Assembly (NCBI GenBank): GCA_029259935.1
Contig: JAJDEH010000205.1
Location: forward strand, 1-10,163
Reading direction: 5' to 3'
Length of the DNA: 10,163 bases
DNA from: Planctomycetota bacterium
GTDB taxonomy: Bacteria; Planctomycetota; Planctomycetia; Pirellulales; Pirellulaceae
Numbering within the stretch: position 1 is the first letter of the stretch; each line of letters starts with the position of its first letter. A program made the position numbers and the translations under genes. A model generated the notes under the pieces. That model had not been told where the DNA came from and did no database searches. It saw only the letters and a program-made list of their open reading frames with translations. Positions 1 to 8,111 of this stretch are shown here, in pieces.

Positions 1-68
1 TGGGCGTCGTCGGGTCCGGCGGAATGGGGGTCGTGTTGAAGGCATTTTAAGCGCCACTGAACCGCTAC
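1..68 (+). pseudogene. N-terminal fragment of the kinase gene, ended by an in-frame TAA
   Basis: In the frame of the downstream kinase, bases 3-47 read GVVGSGGMGVVLKAF, the glycine-rich ATP-binding loop of a Hanks-type kinase. A TAA stop follows at 48-50, and the frame then continues APLNRY straight into the VAIK motif at 69. This is the order and spacing seen in intact bacterial kinases, where an Asp or Glu usually stands at the stop position. So the segment is the upstream part of the same domain and not a separate gene. The true start lies left of the window. A single base change (GAA to TAA) would explain the stop; so would a sequencing error. Confidence 0.8.
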
Positions 69-3000
69 GTGGCGATCAAGGTTCTCGCGCCACACCTCGG
101 CAGCAGCGGAGCGGCGCGGAAACGTTTCTCACGGGAGGCTCAAGCAGCGGCCGCGGTGGTCCACGACAACGTGATTGAAATTCACGGCGTCGACGACTTG
201 GAGGGTTTGCCGTACCTGGTGATGCCCTATGTTCGCGGGCCGTCCTTGCAGCGCCGGCTCGACGATGACGGGCCACTGGCGTTGGTCGAGATTCTGCGAA
301 TCGGAATGCAAGCCGCAACCGGTCTGGCGGCCGCCCACGCACAAGGGCTGGTCCACCGCGACGTCAAGCCGGCCAATATCCTGCTGGCGGACGGCGTCGA
401 ACGCGTGAAGTTGACCGACTTTGGATTGGCCCGCGCCGCGGACGATGCCAGCTTGACGAAGACTGGAATCATCGCCGGGACGCCGCAATACATGTCGCCG
501 GAACAAGCACGCGGCGAGTCGGTCGACCAGCGCAGCGACTTGTTCAGCTTGGGCAGCGTGTTGTACGCGATGTGTACCGGTCGCGCGCCGTTCCGCGCGG
601 AAACAAGTTACGGCGTGCTGCGGCGTATCACGGACGAGGAGCCTCAGCCGATCCAAGAACTCAACCCCGACATTCCCCAGTGGCTCTGCCAGATCGTGAG
701 CAACCTCATGTCCAAAGAACCCGATGACCGTTTCGAATCTTCCCGCGAAGTGGCCGACCTGCTTGAGGAGTGTCTTGCTCATGTGCAACAACCGACGGTC
801 GTGCCGTTGCCGAAGAGTCGCCTTTCGCTCGGCGAAAGTAATGCCACCGCGGGGCGAAAGGCGGCGAACTTCGGTCGCCGGCCGCCATTCACCTTCCTCG
901 TGGCGGCCGGTTTCGCGTTCGCGTTTCTGTTCGCGGGCGTGCTGATTTTTCTGGAACTGAACAAGGGGACGTTGCAAATTGAATGCGATACCGAAAACGT
1001 GCCCGTGCGGATCACTCAGGGCGACACCGTCGTTCAGAAGCTCACGGTCACACGAAAGGGCGCTTCGGTGCGCGTCGCGGCCGGGAAATACTTGGTGGAA
1101 ATCGCCGATGACACGAACGGAATCGCGGTGAAAAACGGAACCGTGGTTCTCCAGCGAGGCGGGCGAGTGGCGGTGAAGATCATGAGAAAAGAGAAAACGC
1201 CGGGCTTCAAGTACTTTGGAAACCGAAGGGTCGAGTTTCACCCAGTACCGGACGGGCAACAGGGCCGGTCATCCACGGACGCTCCGGCTCGTCCGATTTA
1301 CGGCGGTCGAAATCCGAAGACGTCGGAGATGGAGTTGAATCCAAGCTGGGCGAATCCTGTTCGCCGAATGCTTGGAAAAGCCACCGCCATCGAGGTTAAG
1401 GGTAGCGGGCGGAATTACGTCTCGCGACAAATCCCGCCGAACGTTCAGGGCGAAGATTCCGAAAGACTGATCGGCGTCGTCGTCGCTTTGGTTGCCGATG
1501 GATCGGTGTCTTGGAAATCCGGTCTCCAGCGAGTGTTCGTCATCAGTACGGATAGAAAGAGCGCACAATTCGCCGCAACCATGCTTCCAGCCGCGCTCGA
1601 CAGACTTGCCCGCCCCGACGGTGCCGCGCCGCCTGAGCATCAAGTGGATAACGATATGAAACAAGACGATCCACGAATGCTCAAGTTTCGGGCTGACAAC
1701 CTGGGCGAAACTGCTCTCGATTATTTGCTTTCCGGCGAGTCGCACGACTACCAATCGGCCCGCTGGTTCTGGGAACTGTCGAGATCCTTCCACCAAGAGG
1801 CCGATCTGCGCGCGAACATGAAGGAGTTTGACGAATTAGCAAAGAAGTTACGTGCGGCAGGCAGATTTGCGGAAGCCGAGGCCAGCAAATTCGATTCAGA
1901 ACAGGTAGCGGCCCAGGCGGAAGCCATCGCAGCGCAACGTCAAGCAGACCAAGTACGGCGCGACCAGGCTGAACGGGTGCGAGACGAAGCCAAACGGTTG
2001 GCCTCTCAAATCGAAATTCTGAGGGAGGACGGAAAGGAGCAAGAAATTCCGCATCTTGAGAAGCAACTCGACACCTTGCTGCGGCAGCAAGACCCAGACA
2101 GTTTTCGAGTACGCGATCTGCGCGAGCGCATCATTGATGCAAGAACACGCGGAAGACATGAAGTCGCCGACCTGCTCGATACCGAGCGCCAAAACCTAAT
2201 TAAGACTCTGGATAGACGCTATCCAAAAACCTCAAGTCTAGCCGAGGACTCGGAATCGCCCGAGCAAGCCACGGCCTTGGGTCATTTCAAAAATGACTTG
2301 ACGGATTCTCGCGGCCTGGAGGGAAATTGGAAGGTCTTGCGTTTCGGCCCGCTGCTTCCCGATCCTATCGAAGGAGCCAAGGTGGTAATCGATAAGCAGA
2401 GCATCCGCTTCTATTTGTCTTCGGGGAAGGAGCCGAGTCCGCATTACCTTTACACATGCAAGCCAGGCGGCGGCATCGACATTCGGCTGGGTGGCGCATC
2501 GGGTGCGGACGTGACCTTCATGGGAAGAAAGTACCGGCTGGACAAGACTTACTTGGGAAAGTACCTGCTGAAAGAAAAGTGGTTGTTCATCGCCTTTCAC
2601 AACAGCTATGACATCTCGTCGCGTCCCCTTCACGTGACCGGCGAAATTCCACAGCGTGGAGTGATGTACATTGTGCTTGAAAAAGAACAGGCGGCGGAAA
2701 CCGCTGATCTATCGAAGCTGCAAGGCCGCTGGCGATTGGAAAAACTCATCGTCCGTGGTCGCCAAGCCGGTGCCACGCCCGGTTATGAACTCGGCAACGA
2801 AGTTGTCGTCTCGGGAAAGTGGTGGTCGGATCCGCACGATCGCTCATCTCCCTCCGACCTGTCGCTCGACCCAAGCAAGAATCCCAAACAGTTTACTTTG
2901 AATCACCCGCGCCACGGAGTCACCAACGGCCTCTACCGGCTCAATGGCGACACGCTGGAGATCCTGATGTCGGCGCGAGGCACGCAGCAATTTCCATCGT

Positions 3001-4010
3001 CTTTCGAGGACAAGGCCACCTATGGTCAGGTTTTCAAACGCGCCACTCAGACCGATCCCGCGAGCGAATCAAACGCGAATCCGACGTTGGACGGTCACCA
3101 GCGGTTGCAAGGCGTTTGGCAAGTGGTATCGGGTCAAGATGGCGGCCGACCGCTTGATGGCGACGACTTGCAATTCGTCTTCATGGTCAGCGGCGGCGCG
3201 GCCCGGCTGCAGGTATTTGACGACGGCGAGGCCGAAGATTCGGGAACCTATACCATCGATGCGTCGCGAAACCCGAAGGCGATCGACGTGGCGGGAATCA
3301 GAGAATTCTCTCACAGCCCCGATGACCCCAGGCTGCTGGGCATCTATGAGTTTGCTGGCAAGGATCGACTAAGGCTTTGCTTTAGCGAGCAACCCAAGGA
3401 CGGCCGTCCGACCAAATTCGCGTCCGAACGGCAAGGCGTCAACGACTTGCTGTTGGAATTGCGTTTGGTCAACAAGAACGTTTCGGCGTTGTCGGCACTG
3501 ACGTTCAATCCATCGGCTGGCCGTCGTGAGCCCGTCAAGCCGCCGCTCTGGAACGAATTTGGAGTCACGTCGGGACCCGTCTCGCCATTGACAGCCAAAG
3601 TGCTGGAGTGGGTCGGCCTTCATCTCCACCCGATCCAGAAACACGGCTTCCGCGACAAGAATGTCTTGGCGAAATTTAAGGGCGGCTTGGACGTGACCTT
3701 TGTTCGTACCGGCGGCCCCGCGGAAAAGGCGGGCGTTCACGACGTCGACATCGTTGTTGGGATTCAGCAGCAGTCGGTGGCCGCCTTGGAGGAACTGGAT
3801 GCAGCCATAAAGGCCGCTATCGAGCAGATCGCACAGGGACGCGCCGAGTCGATTCAATTGGACGTCTTGCGAAGCGGAAAAACGATCCGAGTGAATGTCC
3901 CGTTTCCCGTGAATGAACTCGACCTTGAAACGCCGCCATCCAACAGTGATCCAAAGTCGCCGAAACAAGAGGACGAACCAGAGTCAAAACCAACCGAGAC
4001 CAAACCTTAA
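69..4010 (+). CDS. Transmembrane Hanks-type Ser/Thr protein kinase with three TIGR03067-like domains and a C-terminal PDZ domain (N-lobe interrupted)
   Basis: This is a protein kinase expected to phosphorylate Ser/Thr on cytoplasmic substrates. The GTG at 69 is only the first usable start after the stop at 48-50; it is the Val codon of VAIK and has no evident ribosome binding site. Residues from this GTG: ATP-binding Lys4, helix-C Glu23, catalytic loop HRDVKPAN 96-103, DFG 117-119, SPEQ 143-146, end of kinase near 235. A membrane helix follows at about 273-297, then a PEGA-like beta segment 298-373. Residues 380-545 are unassigned, and 575-720 is charged and likely coiled coil. Three TIGR03067-like units (about 749-872, 879-992, 1006-1136; LQGxW starts, RxxR/LRLV-type ends) and a PDZ domain (about 1195-1280, core GGLDVTFVRTGGPAEKAGV) follow, then an acidic Lys/Pro tail. 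Catalytic residues look intact, but a protein started here lacks the glycine-rich loop and would probably be inactive. The family call is firm; the start is not. Confidence 0.9.
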   Translation: MAIKVLAPHLGSSGAARKRFSREAQAAAAVVHDNVIEIHGVDDLEGLPYLVMPYVRGPSLQRRLDDDGPLALVEILRIGMQAATGLAAAHAQGLVHRDVKPANILLADGVERVKLTDFGLARAADDASLTKTGIIAGTPQYMSPEQARGESVDQRSDLFSLGSVLYAMCTGRAPFRAETSYGVLRRITDEEPQPIQELNPDIPQWLCQIVSNLMSKEPDDRFESSREVADLLEECLAHVQQPTVVPLPKSRLSLGESNATAGRKAANFGRRPPFTFLVAAGFAFAFLFAGVLIFLELNKGTLQIECDTENVPVRITQGDTVVQKLTVTRKGASVRVAAGKYLVEIADDTNGIAVKNGTVVLQRGGRVAVKIMRKEKTPGFKYFGNRRVEFHPVPDGQQGRSSTDAPARPIYGGRNPKTSEMELNPSWANPVRRMLGKATAIEVKGSGRNYVSRQIPPNVQGEDSERLIGVVVALVADGSVSWKSGLQRVFVISTDRKSAQFAATMLPAALDRLARPDGAAPPEHQVDNDMKQDDPRMLKFRADNLGETALDYLLSGESHDYQSARWFWELSRSFHQEADLRANMKEFDELAKKLRAAGRFAEAEASKFDSEQVAAQAEAIAAQRQADQVRRDQAERVRDEAKRLASQIEILREDGKEQEIPHLEKQLDTLLRQQDPDSFRVRDLRERIIDARTRGRHEVADLLDTERQNLIKTLDRRYPKTSSLAEDSESPEQATALGHFKNDLTDSRGLEGNWKVLRFGPLLPDPIEGAKVVIDKQSIRFYLSSGKEPSPHYLYTCKPGGGIDIRLGGASGADVTFMGRKYRLDKTYLGKYLLKEKWLFIAFHNSYDISSRPLHVTGEIPQRGVMYIVLEKEQAAETADLSKLQGRWRLEKLIVRGRQAGATPGYELGNEVVVSGKWWSDPHDRSSPSDLSLDPSKNPKQFTLNHPRHGVTNGLYRLNGDTLEILMSARGTQQFPSSFEDKATYGQVFKRATQTDPASESNANPTLDGHQRLQGVWQVVSGQDGGRPLDGDDLQFVFMVSGGAARLQVFDDGEAEDSGTYTIDASRNPKAIDVAGIREFSHSPDDPRLLGIYEFAGKDRLRLCFSEQPKDGRPTKFASERQGVNDLLLELRLVNKNVSALSALTFNPSAGRREPVKPPLWNEFGVTSGPVSPLTAKVLEWVGLHLHPIQKHGFRDKNVLAKFKGGLDVTFVRTGGPAEKAGVHDVDIVVGIQQQSVAALEELDAAIKAAIEQIAQGRAESIQLDVLRSGKTIRVNVPFPVNELDLETPPSNSDPKSPKQEDEPESKPTETKP

Positions 4011-4028
4011 AGCGGCATAGCCGCAACC

Positions 4029-4158
4029 AAATCCGAATCTCGAAATCCGAAACAAACTCGAATTTCAAATGCTCAAATGACAGAAGCGGCGAGACTCCCC
4101 GTTTTGAACATTGGGAATTCTGGTTTTGAATTTGTTTAGGATTTCGAGATTCGGATTT
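4029..4158. repeat. 130-bp inverted repeat (MITE/REP-like), possible bidirectional terminator
   Basis: The outer arms 4029-4048 and 4139-4158 are exact reverse complements over 20 bases (AAATCCGAATCTCGAAATCC). Pairing resumes after one mismatch with AAACAAA. The interior is AT-rich with several short TTCAAA/TTTGAA-type pairs. The element fills most of the gap between the convergent kinase and protease genes, 18 bases after the kinase stop. RNA from either strand could fold into a long stem, so it could end transcription both ways; no clean T-run follows the stem, so this is inference. From memory, very similar AATCCGAAA/TTCAAA elements recur between planctomycete genes and are often mistranslated as small ORFs. 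No transposase is present. Confidence 0.75.
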
Positions 4159-4185
4159 ATCAAACATGCTGAGCAGAGGGCATCA

Positions 4186-4199
4186 AGTTGTATACAACT
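4186..4199. repeat. 14-bp perfect palindrome overlapping the protease stop codon
   Basis: AGTTGTATACAACT is its own reverse complement. It covers the last bases before, and two bases of, the stop codon of the - strand protease gene (TAG, bases 4200-4198). It could be a protein-binding site or chance. About one 14-bp palindrome is expected per 10 kb or so, so no function is claimed. Confidence 0.3.
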
Positions 4200-7100
4200 A
4201 GTTCAGCAGGTCCGTTAGCTTTTCGAAATCGCTGATCTCCGAATACGCCGACCAAAACCAATCTTCACCTTCGCTGCCTTGCAGCCAGTCGTACTCTTTG
4301 TCGGCGACCACGGTTTTCGAGTTGAGGCTGGCCTTATTGCCGGCGTCGGTGATCACGCCCGATCGCAAGGCGCTGATTCGGCTGGCCGTGTCGAGCTTGC
4401 TTTGGGTCCAGGTTTCGCGAATTGCACCAAAGATGTCGAGCAGAATCTTCTCGTCTCGCAGGTCGTAGACCGTGGAGCCGGCCACGATCAAATCGTCGCT
4501 CCGTCCTCCGCGAATGTAATCCGCTCCGGCACCGCCGATCAGAATCGAACTGTCGTAGTAACTGCCGTACAGCGAATCGTTGCCACCCAGGCCCAAGATG
4601 ACATCGTTGCCGCGATAGCCGTTCAAGACATTAGCTTGATCATCGCCGCGGATGACATCGTCGTAACGTGAACCGGTCACATTCTCGATCAGCGCGACCT
4701 GGCCACCGACGGAGGTCGAGGATCGGTTGAGCAAATCGACGAAGACTCCCGATCCGTCGCCTTGATTGTAGGAAGCGAAATACAGCGTATCCGTCCCATT
4801 GCGGCCAATGATATCACCGGAGATCGTCGAATCGCCGTAGAAACGGAAGGTGTCATTGTGCGCACCGCCGTTCAATGTTTCGACGCTGCTGAATGTGAAG
4901 GGAGCGTACCCCGAGTAGTTACGCAAGTAACCCGAGTTGTCACCGGTGATATACCAGTACATCAATGCATTGGGGCCCGTGATGCGGTCGTTCAGGGTGT
5001 TGCTTCCAATCACCCCTTCGACCGAGGACACCACGCCACCAACTTGCGAAGCGGTTAGCGTTGTCGGGCTGAGTATGGTAATCATGGCCCCCAGGTTGTA
5101 ACCCGAGTAGTCGAGTTGGTCGGTGCCGCCGCCGCCGTCGACTGTGCCTTCGATTCGTCCGTAGGTGGAAAACACAAACTCATCCGACAGCGAACCACCC
5201 TCGAGGTTATCCATGCCAACAAAGGAGAGACTTGAATTCAACCTGCCGTAGCCTGTTGAATAAATGTCCCATGTATTATTCCGATTCGCGGCTTCGAGCG
5301 TGTTGTTGCCGCTGCCCCCTTGAAATGAAACGTAGCCGGACGGCAGCGATGTCGTGTTGATGCGGTAGACATCGTGCAAGAAATCTCCCCGCGCGATAAA
5401 GGCGGAGACCTGCGGAAAGCTGTGGACGGTGGTGGTCGAATTCCCAAAACGCGTATTGATTCGCAAGTACTCTAAATCAGAAAACGCGTACGTTGTTGAA
5501 TTGACGTCCACTTGCGTTGTCCATACATCGACCGTGTCGGTGCCCAACGTGCCTTCGATCGTCAGGCGGTCATAACCGGCCATACCATCGAAGAAGACAT
5601 GGATCCCCAGGTCGGCTTCCGCGGTCACGTAGTCGTTATCGGCGGTGCCGATAATGATTATTTGGAATACGTTATCCGCATCAAACGTGAAGTCGAGTTC
5701 ACCATTGATCCAGATTTGCACGCTTCCGTTTTCGTCGACGACCTCGATATAGTCTGTCTTGCCGTCGTCGCCGTCTTCGTGCTCATCCAAATGCACATAC
5801 AGATTGGACTTGTCCTCGGGTCCGGGTGAGACGGAAGTGGCGCTGCTGGTTGACGAAGGCAAGTGGTACTCCTCCGCCGCGTTGTAATTCACTTCATAGC
5901 CCAGATCACCCAAAGCCCCGACGGTCATGATGCTCAGTTCTTGGGCAACCGCCACGCCCCCGATAGGAAACTCGGCTCGCGGCGTCATCAATTCGGTTTC
6001 GAATACGTCTTCGCTCCAGTGGGAGTAATTCGAACCGCCGTTGTCAGTGGGGTCATACTCAAGCGGCATGCTGGTCGCATCGTTGGACAAGCCGTCGGCC
6101 AGCCGTATCTCGTTGTACCTGGCAACCGCTTGCGGACCGACATAGATCGGATCGGCCGTCCCGATGCCTTGGACCAATCCGAAGTCTTCCCATAGTGTTC
6201 TGCCCAGTCCCAAGATGTGACCGATTTCATGGCGCGCCGTGTAGCGAAACTGATCCGGGTTGCCAAACCAATTCTCGTCGAGCAAAAAGTCCGTGTTGAA
6301 CTCCAGAGTCCCGCGAGAAGGCAGCCATCCGCCTCGATTCGAAGTCCACTCGGCATGGGCCAGCTCATCACCGCCTTGGAACCAACGCGCGTCGACCCAC
6401 AGATCATCCACGAGTACATTGTCGGTCAGCACCCCGTCGATGCGTGCATTGTCAATCATGACGTTAGGCAGGTCGCCAATAATCACTTGTTCCCATAAAT
6501 CGGCCGCCTCGCGCATGAGATCTTTTTCTGCCAGGGACCAGGTATGCGCGCCGTTGTCGACAAAGTTCAACTGAATCTGGAAGCCGCCATCGTCCACCGG
6601 GTCGATATGGTGCATCAGTGCCTGCGAGCCCAGCGGCTGATCATAACTGACAATGAACTGATCGAAGCCCGTGACGCTCACGTCGGGATTTTGTCCGTCA
6701 TCGGCAAGCTGCTCGACGACCTGGACTGCGTCGCCGCCATTGTTGTTGATCAGTGCGTAGTAGACCTGCGTGTTGCTTCCGCTTCCCTTTTCGAAAGCCA
6801 CGAGAAAGGCATTGCCATCATTCGTGAGCGCGACGGACGGACGAGCCGAGGATGAGGCGTCGCCGACGATCAAGAGAACATCGCCGGCCAGATTTCCGTT
6901 GTTGTCGAAGCGACGTGCTTTGATCTCGCCCGTCGACTCCGACCAAACGACGACGCCGTTTCCGTTTGCATCCATGGCGATATCTGGGTTTCGTTCCAAT
7001 TCGCCGAGTACGCCGTCGACGACCTTCGCGGCCGTGTTGACGCCCGCCGCGATGTAACGCATGCGAACATCATTGGCCGAGGTTTGATACACAATCGCGA

Positions 7101-7773
7101 ATCGGCCATCCGCCGCGCGGGCGATACTAGACGTGGTTTCCTCTTGAAACGCGGTGTTGCCAACACCGAAGTTGCCGTTGAAAATCGAGCTGTTGTCGGG
7201 CGCTCCGTTGCTCAGGAAGGCTCTCGCCCAAACGTTTTTGTCATCGCCATCTCCCACGGTGTAGGTCACCACTGAATTTCCTTCAGCATCCATGGCGACG
7301 CTCGAGTGGCCTTCGGGTTCGCTGGATGAAGCAACGTAGATATCGCCATGGGTTGGACTCCCGATGGCGTCAAACCATTTCGCTTTGACGTTGATTCCCG
7401 CGTGGGCTTCGGTCCAGGTAACCACGAAGTTTCCATCGGCGTCCATCGCCACGGCGGGATCGTATTCCTTGTAGGATTGAGAAGCGACGGTGATGGGCAG
7501 CCCGATAAGATCTCCGCCCGACCCGTACAATTGGGCCATGACATCAAAATCATCCACGCCGGTATTCGCGGCGTTGGTATCTTCACTCACCCACACAACG
7601 ACCGATGAACCGTTGGGAGAATTCGCGGTGACCACATCCGTGGCGTCCTGATCAACCAACAGCGCCGGCGAAACCGCCATCATGGCTCGAGTTTCGAGAC
7701 TCTCACAACGTGGTCGAAAAAAACGTCGCGTTCGGACGGACTTATTCGTATTGCGTCGAGGAAAGAATTTCAT
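4198..7773 (-). CDS. Secreted multidomain protein: seven propeller-like repeats, leishmanolysin-like (M8) zinc metalloprotease, RTX-like C-terminus
   Basis: This is a 1191-residue protein, probably a secreted or surface zinc endopeptidase. The start at 7773 is preferred over the upstream GTG at 8151 for two reasons: it has AGGGAG nine bases upstream, and MKFFPRRNTN leads into a basic stretch and the planctomycete-type motif RPRCESLETRAMMA (19-33). Residues 39-379 hold seven imperfect repeats of the type PxVAMDADGNFVVTW, suggesting a beta-propeller. The protease domain spans about 398-629. HEIGH at 515-519 supplies two zinc ligands and the catalytic Glu. As in M8 enzymes, the third ligand is distant, most likely His585 in NYSHWSED, closely followed by the Met-turn ELMT (Met596). 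Residues about 650-1028 form a long beta-rich region. RTX-like calcium-binding repeats (GNDVILGLGGND, GGAGADYIRGG) lie at about 1029-1099. The last 90 residues resemble the terminal domain I recall from planctomycete RTX-like surface proteins. Substrate is unknown. Confidence 0.88.
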   Translation of the reverse strand: MKFFPRRNTNKSVRTRRFFRPRCESLETRAMMAVSPALLVDQDATDVVTANSPNGSSVVVWVSEDTNAANTGVDDFDVMAQLYGSGGDLIGLPITVASQSYKEYDPAVAMDADGNFVVTWTEAHAGINVKAKWFDAIGSPTHGDIYVASSSEPEGHSSVAMDAEGNSVVTYTVGDGDDKNVWARAFLSNGAPDNSSIFNGNFGVGNTAFQEETTSSIARAADGRFAIVYQTSANDVRMRYIAAGVNTAAKVVDGVLGELERNPDIAMDANGNGVVVWSESTGEIKARRFDNNGNLAGDVLLIVGDASSSARPSVALTNDGNAFLVAFEKGSGSNTQVYYALINNNGGDAVQVVEQLADDGQNPDVSVTGFDQFIVSYDQPLGSQALMHHIDPVDDGGFQIQLNFVDNGAHTWSLAEKDLMREAADLWEQVIIGDLPNVMIDNARIDGVLTDNVLVDDLWVDARWFQGGDELAHAEWTSNRGGWLPSRGTLEFNTDFLLDENWFGNPDQFRYTARHEIGHILGLGRTLWEDFGLVQGIGTADPIYVGPQAVARYNEIRLADGLSNDATSMPLEYDPTDNGGSNYSHWSEDVFETELMTPRAEFPIGGVAVAQELSIMTVGALGDLGYEVNYNAAEEYHLPSSTSSATSVSPGPEDKSNLYVHLDEHEDGDDGKTDYIEVVDENGSVQIWINGELDFTFDADNVFQIIIIGTADNDYVTAEADLGIHVFFDGMAGYDRLTIEGTLGTDTVDVWTTQVDVNSTTYAFSDLEYLRINTRFGNSTTTVHSFPQVSAFIARGDFLHDVYRINTTSLPSGYVSFQGGSGNNTLEAANRNNTWDIYSTGYGRLNSSLSFVGMDNLEGGSLSDEFVFSTYGRIEGTVDGGGGTDQLDYSGYNLGAMITILSPTTLTASQVGGVVSSVEGVIGSNTLNDRITGPNALMYWYITGDNSGYLRNYSGYAPFTFSSVETLNGGAHNDTFRFYGDSTISGDIIGRNGTDTLYFASYNQGDGSGVFVDLLNRSSTSVGGQVALIENVTGSRYDDVIRGDDQANVLNGYRGNDVILGLGGNDSLYGSYYDSSILIGGAGADYIRGGRSDDLIVAGSTVYDLRDEKILLDIFGAIRETWTQSKLDTASRISALRSGVITDAGNKASLNSKTVVADKEYDWLQGSEGEDWFWSAYSEISDFEKLTDLLN

Positions 7774-7782
7774 CGCTATCAT

Positions 7783-7788
7783 CTCCCT
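7783..7788 (-). promoter_or_regulatory. Shine-Dalgarno site deciding the protease start
   Basis: AGGGAG on the - strand lies nine bases upstream of the ATG at 7773-7771. It abuts an alternative in-frame ATG at 7782-7780, leaving no spacing there. This supports 7773 as the start and argues against the longer frame from 8151. Confidence 0.55.
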
Positions 7789-8017
7789 GCTGTCGCCAGC
7801 TATAAAAAGGCCTACGGGCACTAGCTTGGCAAAGCGAAAGACGAAGCGATCTGTTACAGGCGCGGTGCCCGTCCCGTCGTTATCAACGAAGCCTCCGGCA
7901 CGACCGCGACTCCGCCGCCCGGGTCTGCGCCGCCGGCTTCCCCCGTCAAGGATTGGCCGAGGATGTAGCGCTTGATCTTGTGGCAACACGGTAACTATTC
8001 GATGAGCAGATGCTTGA

Positions 8018-8094
8018 GACAGGATGAACAAGATGGACAGGATGAGCACGCACCAGGAACCGCCGCTTATCTTGTCCATCCTGTTCATCATGTC
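8018..8094. repeat. Inverted repeat built of 9-base CAGGATGAA-like units
   Basis: The arms 8018-8046 and 8066-8094 are reverse complements at 25 of 29 positions, around a 19-base loop. Each arm is itself three near-copies of a 9-base unit; the left arm reads CAGGATGAA, CAAGATGGA, CAGGATGAG. From memory this CAGGATGA/TCATCCTG element is scattered between genes in planctomycete genomes, and its translations (QDEQDGQDEH or ILSILFILS) turn up in spurious ORFs. Transcribed, it would form a long stem-loop downstream of the 269-residue protein gene and could act in termination or mRNA stability. Confidence 0.7.
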
Positions 8095-8111
8095 CCTAAA
8101 CTCAGCCGAAA

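Noticed and set aside
129..1259. Long - strand ORF of 376 codons opposite the kinase
   Set aside because: It is a shadow of a GC-rich coding strand; the + strand frame carries unmistakable kinase motifs.
3817..4167. - strand ORF of 116 codons across the gene end and the 130-bp repeat
   Set aside because: Its N-terminal half is translation of the inverted repeat and the rest is antisense to the kinase PDZ region.
6199..6231. A broken zinc site, because the residue after HEIGHILGLG is Arg instead of the usual metzincin His
   Set aside because: In leishmanolysin-like enzymes the third His is far downstream, and HWSED followed by the Met-turn ELMT fits that arrangement.
7825..7968. + strand open stretch of 48 codons reading ARPVVINEASGTTATPPP and ending in a stop, resembling a protein C-terminus
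   Set aside because: It has no start codon, is preceded by a stop, and is mostly low-complexity Pro/Ala. It could be a gene remnant, but nothing confirms it.
7682..7975. + strand ORF of 97 codons, very rich in Arg, Lys and Pro
   Set aside because: It overlaps the protease start on the opposite strand, has no recognisable domain, and its composition is that of a shadow frame over GC-rich sequence.
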